A DNA stretch of 64,000 nt from assembly GCA_002104905.1 (NCBI GenBank), contig MCFE01000480.1:1-64000 (forward strand), given 5' to 3'. Shown in pieces: positions 57,251-64,000 of this stretch (the first letter of the stretch is position 1; each line of letters begins with the position of its first letter). The notes under the pieces were generated by a model, which did not search any database, was not told the DNA's origin, and saw only the letters and a program-made list of their open reading frames with translations. Made by a program: the position numbers and the translations under genes. The stretch comes from Basidiobolus meristosporus CBS 931.73 (Eukaryota > Basidiobolomycota > Basidiobolomycetes > Basidiobolales > Basidiobolaceae).

Positions 57251-57706
57251 TTAGGTCATCTGGGATAGGTATTCTTCTGTCATGTGGAAGGTGAGTTCTG
57301 AGTCTTCTTCAAGCTCATCCTTCATGTTACTATGCTCCATGGCCTCAATATGGTTAAAGGTTCTTGATGGCTGGTGTCCATTTCTTCTCTGAGGGCAGTA
57401 CTTTGCAATATGTCCCTGCTGGTGGCAATTGAAGCAAAGTCCTTTCTTCTTGCATTCTTCTGAGGAGGGATTCTTCTGCATAGCATCTATTTCCATTGGT
57501 ACTGCTTCTGATTGTCTTCTTTCATAATGATTGTAGCCTTTCTGATTAGTCACTGTAGGCTTCCCTACTCCAAACATAGCTGAGTCATAGTCAACAACAA
57601 TCTTGATGGCTTCTTCAATAGTCTGAGGTCTTTGGTAATTCACTTCCTTGCAAGTTCTTTCTTTCAACCCATCAATAAAGTATTCAACTTGATCCAAGTG
57701 GTCCAT
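57251..57706 (-). CDS. Gypsy gag C-terminal part with zinc knuckle
   Basis: 151 codons: VEYFIDGLKERTCKEVNYQR, TIEEAIKIVVDYDSAMFG and the CCHC knuckle CFNCHQQGHIAKYCPQR, which is intact. It ends in EEYLSQMT before a stop; protease follows in the same strand. Confidence 0.82.
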   Translation of the reverse strand: MDHLDQVEYFIDGLKERTCKEVNYQRPQTIEEAIKIVVDYDSAMFGVGKPTVTNQKGYNHYERRQSEAVPMEIDAMQKNPSSEECKKKGLCFNCHQQGHIAKYCPQRRNGHQPSRTFNHIEAMEHSNMKDELEEDSELTFHMTEEYLSQMT

Positions 57707-57733
57707 TCTTTCAATTTGTCCAAGTAGACATCT

Positions 57734-58111
57734 TTACTCATAGATGTATTCTTGCACCATTCCTTTCTGTCTGAGTATCTTTAACTTCCTTCTTAGTAGT
57801 GTCTGCTGGTGTGGAGGTTCAACAGCATCCTGAATTTCCGACACAAACTCATCCCAGGTAGAGATTGTAGAGCATCCCATCATAGTGGCTGACCTGATCT
57901 TGTTGTGGTACCACTGTAAGGCTGCATCTGCCAGGTAAGAAGCTGCATAATGCAACTTGCTTTCTGGAGCAATTCCTTTAGCTTTAAAAGCTTCTTCAAT
58001 CTGGAAGAGCCAAGTTCCCAGGTTTTCATTGACTCTGCCATGGTACCGGTTGACCTTCACACTAAAGTTGCTCTTGACAGGGCTTTGCTGGCTCTGAGCC
58101 ATGGTAGTCAT
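57734..58111 (-). CDS. Gypsy gag N-terminal part
   Basis: 125 codons beginning MTTMAQSQQSPVKSNFSVKV. Typical retrotransposon gag segment: GTWLFQIEEAFKAKGI, YAASYLADAALQWYHNKI, WDEFVSEIQDAV and LLRRKLKILRQKGMVQEYI. A stop after YIYE separates it from the next gag frame 28 bases on. Confidence 0.82.
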   Translation of the reverse strand: MTTMAQSQQSPVKSNFSVKVNRYHGRVNENLGTWLFQIEEAFKAKGIAPESKLHYAASYLADAALQWYHNKIRSATMMGCSTISTWDEFVSEIQDAVEPPHQQTLLRRKLKILRQKGMVQEYIYE

Positions 58112-58262
58112 TCCTTGTTGCTATTGGCTGAGGATCTGGAGTAACTGTTGCTGTTGGGCCAGGATTTGCTGCATGGCATCCTTCCATTCTTGATTGTCCG
58201 ACATCTTGAGGGTGGTTTCTTCTTTCTTCAGGAGGGTGGTTTCTGGTTTTTGCTGCTACCAA

Positions 58263-58630
58263 TGTTACAAGTCTTGGTATAAGAGTTGTAGAGGAATAGG
58301 GAGTTTAGCCAGTATTGTATTCACTAAAACTTGAACTGATTTTTATTGAGGTTCCAGCAGCTCCTTCTTTACATTATGCCAGATCAATTGCTGACTAATT
58401 GTATTTCCTAATGTAGGTTGTGGCTGATGACTCATTTGATTGCATCATCATCACCCAATAAGATCCTACTTAATATATCTATTTCTGTCTGATAAGGATC
58501 TGCTGATTCATTTGCTGACTAATGCTACTGATTTCATAGATAATACTGAAATACTGATAACCTAAGCATATACTAATTGATTTGACTAAAAACTGATCTA
58601 ACTTAAGCATTCAAGCGGCAGATCATAACA
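58263..58630 (-). repeat. 5' LTR of the Gypsy element
   Basis: 368 bp with TGTTACAAGTC at one end and CAGATCATAACA at the other (TGTTA/TAACA inverted). Just inside, on the minus strand, TTGGTAGCAGCAAAAACC is placed where a tRNA primer site should be. The flank beyond 58630 is TNP2-like transposon DNA. Confidence 0.75.
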
Positions 58631-58988
58631 CATGATGCTCAACAGTCTTGATGCACTATACATTTATTTGAGCAGACCTAAATAGCCAATGCATCTAATT
58701 TCCTTGTATAGCAAGAAACTTGACAGTGCTCTGACAGCCACATTGCAAGACTTTGCGGGCATTATAATGGCAGTACAGCTGTGTAGTATGGTAATCATAC
58801 ACCCCACAGGCAAGTTTATCCATATATCTATAAAGATGCACTTATTCATGCTTTATCTTACCAGTATCATGCCATTTTTCTTTGCCAGAATTTTTAATAT
58901 TACTTCCATATCATGTTCATCTTGACTAGTTATTGGCATAAGTTATCCTAAATGTTATTCAGCTTTGTAACCACCATATGTAACTACA
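58631..58988. mobile_element. TNP2-like transposon fragment next to the Gypsy LTR
   Basis: CTTGATGCACTATACATTTA and AAGAAACTTGACAGTG match 23.06-23.15 kb, the region downstream of gene A. Gypsy therefore inserted into such a copy. Confidence 0.55.
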
Positions 58989-58991
58989 CTA

Positions 58992-59960
58992 GAATTGATC
59001 CATTGGATAGTGCTACATAGTGCTAGATTGAACTAGAACTCTACAGCACTATCTGGCACTATAACATCTACAATGATGCCAGTTGTAAGATGCAGCTACT
59101 GGTAACTTTACTCACGCTTATTTATGTTGCTCAGAATAGTGCTTTTCTTGCTTTATTCACTCTTCAAAATGCTCCAGACACATTTCTCTCAGTGGATGTC
59201 TTCATATATGAGTATACTACACATGGATAAGTATCTTAACTATTTTACCTACTCTGCTGTTTTTTTCTATATATGACTTTCCACTCTAATTACTTGCTAA
59301 TATGCTGAATCACTTCAAATATCCAAATATATGCTCTACCCTCACTCCAAAATGATTAAGCATCTTATTGTAGGTCATCTGCATCCTGCTAAGCACACCA
59401 TTCCTTGGCTTCCTGTAAGCTGTAACACATCCTAACCTCTGAAAATCCTCTCCCATGTGAGCTAGATCTGCATATACATTTCTCTCCTCTACTGAATTCT
59501 AGAAGACTCTCTACTCAGGGTGCTCAGTCATGCTTACTTCCGGTAAATGGCCCACTGAACCAGATGATGTTACCCTTAATGTCAAACAGTGCTTGAAACT
59601 TTATACAATGTGCCTTATGTTTGCCAGAATAAAAGTGCCTCTGCCCTCTAGAAGGTTTGTTAATCCTGACTGGGAAGGCATCCAAAACACTCCTGATATG
59701 GAACCTGTTGCTGAACTCTCTGGAATATGGAAGTTTATTGAAGCTTCTGAGCCTAGTATTCCCGGCTTATTCTAAGTCATTCTTACCCTTGGCAAGGTGG
59801 TTCTCCATTGCTGTCAGCTGGGAATGAAAGCTTCTAGGACTTTTGTTTCCATGGATGGTAGGATGAGACCTTGTAGAGCAATAGTTCTTATACTAGCAGA
59901 GAAGCTTAACAAGTGATATCTTTTAGTAGATAGGGGCAGATGGTCCACAGTACTTGGAAT
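58992..59960 (-). mobile_element. DDE_4 (Harbinger-like) transposon remnant, copy 0
   Basis: The left end GAATTGATCCATTGGATAG is a mutated GACTTGTTCC end. The first 250 bases follow 62671-62920 closely (GTTGCTCAGAATAGTGCTTT in both). On the minus strand the transposase core is readable at 59775-59530 by comparison with 63502-63056 (the plus strand reads GKWPTEPDDVTLNV, the shadow of SGPFAGSRHD). The sequence is more damaged than copy 1. The right end was not found. Confidence 0.65.
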
Positions 59961-60713
59961 AGATCTTCTCTAATGTATAAAATGGAAATCCAGTGGTAGT
60001 GATAGGATTGATGAGAAAAGACCAATCAAATGAATTAGTCATGTTAAAATTGGTAGGTTATCAAGCAGATGTGGATTAAACTGATTTGTTATGATCAGCC
60101 TAATTTCTCTGATTTTCCATGCATTATGATTAAATCTTCATCAATTGCCATGTATCCAATCATTATGTTGCAAAAATTATCCTCAAACAATGACTTGGTG
60201 ATTTTATTGATGATTTAATCACAAGTCTATAATCAAATAGGAAATTGCTGTTGGTGTACCCTGATCCCTGTCAGTGTCGTTCAAGATGAGTCATGCTTGA
60301 TATGTGGAAAATTCAACAATCACATTAGTTATTATATATATTTCATATAAGACCAAGTTGATGCAATTATACTACTGTGTATGTACCCAAATCCATCACT
60401 ATGGTCCCTATTCCAAGTCTTAATTTGTCATTGGTACAACCCAGACAAAACCCATCCCCCAGCTTGCAGGCATGGCCTGGACTGGAAAAGTCAGTGTTGG
60501 ATCTGTTCAAATTCTTGCCAAATGACTCTGGTATGGCTCAAGTGTCTATGAAGAGCCTTCATAGAGATATTTGGGCACTACTCATTAATCTAGCAGAACG
60601 GGATACATCAAAGAGCCATCAGTGATGGAAGAATTTGAGTAGAAATCTGTGGCTTAAGTTTGCATCATGATGCCAGCAGATGCATGCAAGAAGATATGTA
60701 ACAAGACAAATAC
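59961..60713. other. Unassigned stretch between two transposons
   Basis: A plus-strand frame at 60377-60625 (82 codons, LDLFKFLPNDSGMAQVS) and an adjacent CLICGKFNNHISYY segment near 60.3 kb. I recognise neither; a CxxC pair suggests a broken zinc-binding protein at most. It could be the missing part of the DDE_4 element or another repeat. Confidence 0.3.
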
Positions 60714-62670
60714 CCCATAAAAAATAATTTGGTAATGCAGGTTGATTCTAATATGGATCAGCTGTTGTGATCCCAGCAGGAGACTGCAACAACATCAGCA
60801 GTCTGGAATAATGACCATCTAAACAATCTTACAACAGGATCACAACTGCATTTGGCTAATTTTACAGCCAAATAAAGCTAAAAACATTACGGTGTTTGTA
60901 TGGTATTTTGCCAAGGGTGGCATAGCATTGTTGCAGTCTTAGTGCACTCTACAACTATTTGAGTGGAACTAATCAGCTAGTATGTCCAATTGCCTTACAT
61001 GGCAAAAGCTTGATGGTGTTTTGACAACCTCATTGCAAGCCTTTGATGGCATTATCACCGCAGTATGGAGGCCTACAGCTAGTTTTGTATAATGCTACCT
61101 TACCAATTTACAAAAAAATGGCTTTTTTATTATTTTCTACCTCTCCTTGTGCAATTCAAATGATCCACTGTAGATTCACCCCTCTTTAGTTGCTGACCCA
61201 CTACTACCTTGGGTATCCCACATATAGTTTGATCTAAGAATACTGTGGCCTTCTGCTTACTAACCCCACAAACATGCACATCTGCTGCTATTGAGATGCT
61301 TCTATCAACTCAACTTAATGGCTTTTTAGTATGATACTGGCAAAGTTGTCATAAACCTTGTACTGCCAGTAATATATACATCTTACAAATACATAGTTAG
61401 TTGCCATTACTTCTGCCATAAATACCTCCTGAATATCTGCTAAGTACTTTTTGGTATTTAGCTAATATATTCCTTCTCACTGATGGATTCTGGTCCCCCT
61501 TATAGATGTGCCCTGGCTCTTGTTTGTGTAAATTCCATGTTGAATGGTGTAGAGATTGGCTTGTGACCAAGAGAAATCTGGCTTATCTTGGTAGAGTTTT
61601 CCTAATAAAGATTAGTGGCTTGTTGCACCCACCCCAACTTTGCATTACTAAACTGATTACCCAAACATTGGGGCTGCTTAGCTTCTTAATGCCATAGGCA
61701 TAGATGTCTCCATGTGCATACCTGTCCTCAGTATTTTCCAACTCTTCCTGGCTGTTGTCTGTGTGCCAACCCACCACAATCATGGCAGACTTGAATGTAA
61801 TATTCATTATGAGATTGGGATATGGTAGTACATGCATCTTCCTATCTCCCAACACATCTGCTCCATAGGAAACTCCCAAAAGGTAAAGCAAGGTCCAATA
61901 TTCTCAACATACCAAGCAAGATGGAGTAGCAAGTGAATGTGGTAGCAGCAGATATCTATGCATTCAGCTTTATGTTTGTAGTATATCTGCTCAAATCTAA
62001 TTGCAAACCCTTTGCACAAAAGCTGTATTTGCATCACACTGGCATTGGTGATCCACTTCTGAATAAATAATCCTACAATGCCCATATATGACTTCCAATG
62101 CTTCTAATGTACTCTTGGTAGAAATGGCATCAGAAGTCCACTTGAATAAAAGATATCCAGCTCATCCAGTCCCTGCACTTGTATTGCTTCATACACATAT
62201 GAATTTTGGCTTGAACCCGTGAGAAATACTTATGGTAGCAGACACTCTGTGAAATCTTGACAATTCTTTCAAGTATCTCTGGTATCTCAAAGGGCTCAGT
62301 TAGCTTGAAGTGCCCCATGTACAACTTGGTCATCAGTATAGAGATATTGTTGAAAAGCAAACGCATTGCACCCAGTGGAAAGCTTTTGCTCCAACAGATA
62401 CCCTCTATCTTTAGTATCTCTGGTTTTCAATTAATTCCATGTTCTGGCCAAAGGCCAATAGCTTGCCAACTTTGCTGCAATTGCATGCTGACTTCAGTAC
62501 ATTCTCTCTGCAGAAAGATGATGTTCTTAGTGTTGGTGTATGAATAATAATGTGTGTAAGTTATGGAGTAAATCCCCTGGATCTCACACGTTTGACAGCA
62601 ATACCATCCATTTTGCCCAGAAAAGCCAGCTATCTTGCTGATGGCTGGGGTTTCTCCAATACAGATAATA
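60714..62670 (-). mobile_element. TNP2-like transposon remnant with gene A C-terminal half
   Basis: Left end near CCCATAAAAAATAATTTGG at 60714. Gene A on minus: at 62366-62130 NISILMTKLYMGHFKLTEPF; at 62085-61807 CYHIHLLLHLAWYVENIGP and FTFWEFPMEQMCWEIG; at 61891-61583 EDRYAHGDIYAYGIKKLSS. Upstream DNA to 62.67 kb matches 29.4-29.63 kb. The next transposon (62671) cuts it within the AGATAATA word that is uninterrupted at 29.63 kb. Confidence 0.7.
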
Positions 62671-63649
62671 GACTTGTTCTGTTGGATAGTGCCACATAGT
62701 GCCAGCCTGTTTATAGTGCCAGATCAATCTGGCACTCTATGGCACCATCTGGCACTATATTTTATACCATAATGCCAGTGGTAGAATATAGTTACTGGTA
62801 ATTTTACTCAATCTTACTTATGTTGCTCAGAATAGTGCTTTCCTTGCTTTATTTACTCCTCATAATCCTACAGACACATTTCTCTCAGTGGATATCTTCT
62901 TGTATGAATATACTATGAATTAATAAGTATCTTAACCATTTTACCTATTCTGCTATTTTCTCCTATATATGTCTTTCATCTGTAATTACATGCCAATATG
63001 CTGAATCACTTTGGATATCCAAATGTATGCTCTACCCTCACTCTGAAATGATTAATTATCTCATTGTAGAGCTTCTGCTTTCTGCTAAGCACACCATCCT
63101 TGGTTTCCTATAAGCTGTAATACATTGTAATCTCTGACAATCCTCTCCTGTATAAGCCAAGTCTGCCATACTTTTCTCCCCTCTACTGAATTCTGGATGA
63201 TTCTCTACCCAGAGTGCTTTGTCATGCCTGCTTCCAGCAAATGGCCCACTAAACCAGATGATGTTACCCTCAATGTCAGATGGTGCTTGAAACTTCACAC
63301 AGTGTGCCTTGTTCTTGTCAGAATAAAAGTGCCTCTGCCCTCTTGACGGTCTGTTAATCCTGACTGGGAAGGTATCCAAAATACTCCTTATATGGAACCT
63401 GTTGCTAAACACTCTGGGATATGGGAGTCTATTGAAGCTTCTGAACCTAGTATTCCAAACATGCTCTAAGTCATTAATACCCTCTGCAAGGTGGTTTTCC
63501 ATTGCAGTCAGCTGGGAATAAAAGCTTCTAGGACTTTTGTTGTCATGGATGGTGGGATGAAACCTTGTAGGGCAATAGTTCTTGTAATAGCCAAGAAGCT
63601 TGGCAAGGGATCTCCATGACTAGATTGGGGTAGATGGTCCAAAGTATTT
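62671..63649 (-). mobile_element. DDE_4 (Harbinger-like) transposon, copy 1
   Basis: Left end GACTTGTTCTGTTGGATAGT after TA. Subterminal DNA is built from repeats of ATAGTGCC, GGCACTAT and similar inverted words up to about 62.77 kb. The transposase is on minus. The right part stops at 63649 against copy 2, so the transposase N-terminus and the other end are missing. Confidence 0.7.
63056..63502 (-). pseudogene. DDE superfamily endonuclease (DDE_4 type), partial
   Basis: Catalytic core of a cut-and-paste transposase, 148 open codons: VRINRPSRGQRHFYSDKNKA, HCVKFQAPSDIEGNIIWFSG, PFAGSRHDKALW and MADLAYTGED. The pattern RPS..Q..FYS.K...H..K.Q...D..G.I...SGP..GS.HD...(x)n..D..Y.G is that of DDE_4/Harbinger transposases. 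The first Asp may be the one in ILDTFPVRI; the last Glu lies beyond the stop. Sequence upstream (63.50-63.65 kb) continues the protein in the same region (RFHPTIHDNKSPRSF). Incomplete at both ends. Confidence 0.75.
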
Positions 63650-63651
63650 TA

Positions 63652-64000
63652 GACTTGTTCCGTTGGATAGTTCCACATGGTGCCAGCCTGTTTATAGTGC
63701 CGGATCAACCTGGCACTCTACGGCACTATCTGGCACTATAATTTCTACCATGATGCCAGTGGTATGATACAGTCACTGGTAATTTTACTCAATCTTACTT
63801 ATGTTGCTCAGAATAGTGCTTTCTTTGCTTTATTTACTCTTCATAATGCTCCAGACATATTTCTCTCAGTGGATGTCTTCTTGTATGAACATACTGTGCA
63901 TTAATAAGTATCTTAACTATTTTACCTATTCTGCTGTTTTCACCTATATATGACTTTCCTCTGTATTTAACTGCCAATATGCTGAATCTCTTCAGATATC
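63652..64000. mobile_element. DDE_4 (Harbinger-like) transposon, copy 2, runs out of the window
   Basis: Starts GACTTGTTCCGTTGGATAGT after TA at 63650-63651 and follows copy 1 nearly base for base through TTACTGGTAATTTTACTCAA-like and GTTGCTCAGAATAGTGC sequence to the window end. Same orientation as copies 0 and 1. Confidence 0.75.

Larger units (their letters stand above)
54921..58630 (-). mobile_element. Ty3/Gypsy retrotransposon, 5' LTR to integrase, truncated
   Basis: 5' LTR 58263-58630 at the right, then gag, protease, RT, RNase H and the first part of integrase, in the Gypsy order (integrase after RNase H). It ends inside the integrase after GCPVEILSD, where TNP2-like transposon sequence begins, so the 3' third and 3' LTR are lost. 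It is the least decayed retroelement here: only a few stops and shifts across 3 kb, although CpG is nearly absent. Confidence 0.88.

Overview
The window looks like a filamentous ascomycete, most likely Eurotiomycete. The evidence is short spliceosomal introns (about 50-100 bp) with GTAAGT/GTATGT-like donors, a secreted dipeptidyl-peptidase V, an alternative oxidase, a SidJ-type (DUF1749) hydrolase and a ribosomal gene whose first exon is a bare ATG. It falls into two compartments that meet near 16.85 kb.

Positions 1 to about 16.85 kb are balanced in base composition, contain CpG freely and carry ordinary single-copy genes. These are the 3' part of a glutathione S-transferase (+), a seven-exon alternative oxidase (+) with a possible decayed copy of its last exon behind it, ribosomal protein L37 (-), the Cdk subunit CKS1 (-), a DUF1749 alpha/beta hydrolase (-), a Pcl-type cyclin (+) and dipeptidyl-peptidase V (-). 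They are separate housekeeping or secretory genes and not one pathway. Several 1-2.5 kb gaps hold nothing I recognise. I found no tRNA, rRNA, CRISPR array or biosynthetic cluster.

From about 16.85 kb to the end the sequence is AT-rich, almost without CpG, and made of nested, decayed transposable elements. (1) Copia elements of two families: A at 18.3-21.0 kb (+) and 51.5-53.7 kb (-), a related (-) remnant at 17-18.2 kb, and a solo LTR at 22.7 kb; B at 39.9-41.4 kb (+) and 47.06-50.69 kb (-, two LTRs). (2) A Gypsy element at 54.9-58.6 kb (-), plus a separate Gypsy integrase fragment at 46.1-47.05 kb. (3) Many copies of a DNA transposon with a TNP2-like transposase (gene A) and a divergently transcribed second gene (gene B) of unknown function, with termini reading CCCTATGAAAA. 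One copy (31,064-39,344) keeps both ends and a 3-bp ATA duplication and sits inside gene B of another copy. (4) A DDE_4/Harbinger-like transposon with GACTTGTTCC termini at 59.0, 62.7 and 63.65 kb. Associated with it are non-autonomous elements carrying the same termini and TA flanks: two palindromic foldback elements of exactly 732 bp, one deleted copy of them, and a 209-bp MITE.

The least explained material is the two-gene TNP2-like transposon with its unrecognised gene B, and the 732-bp foldback elements apparently using the DDE_4 transposon's ends. Nothing in the repeat half looks like a functional host gene; the least damaged reading frames there are Copia gag (252 aa) and Gypsy RT-RNase H (346 aa).
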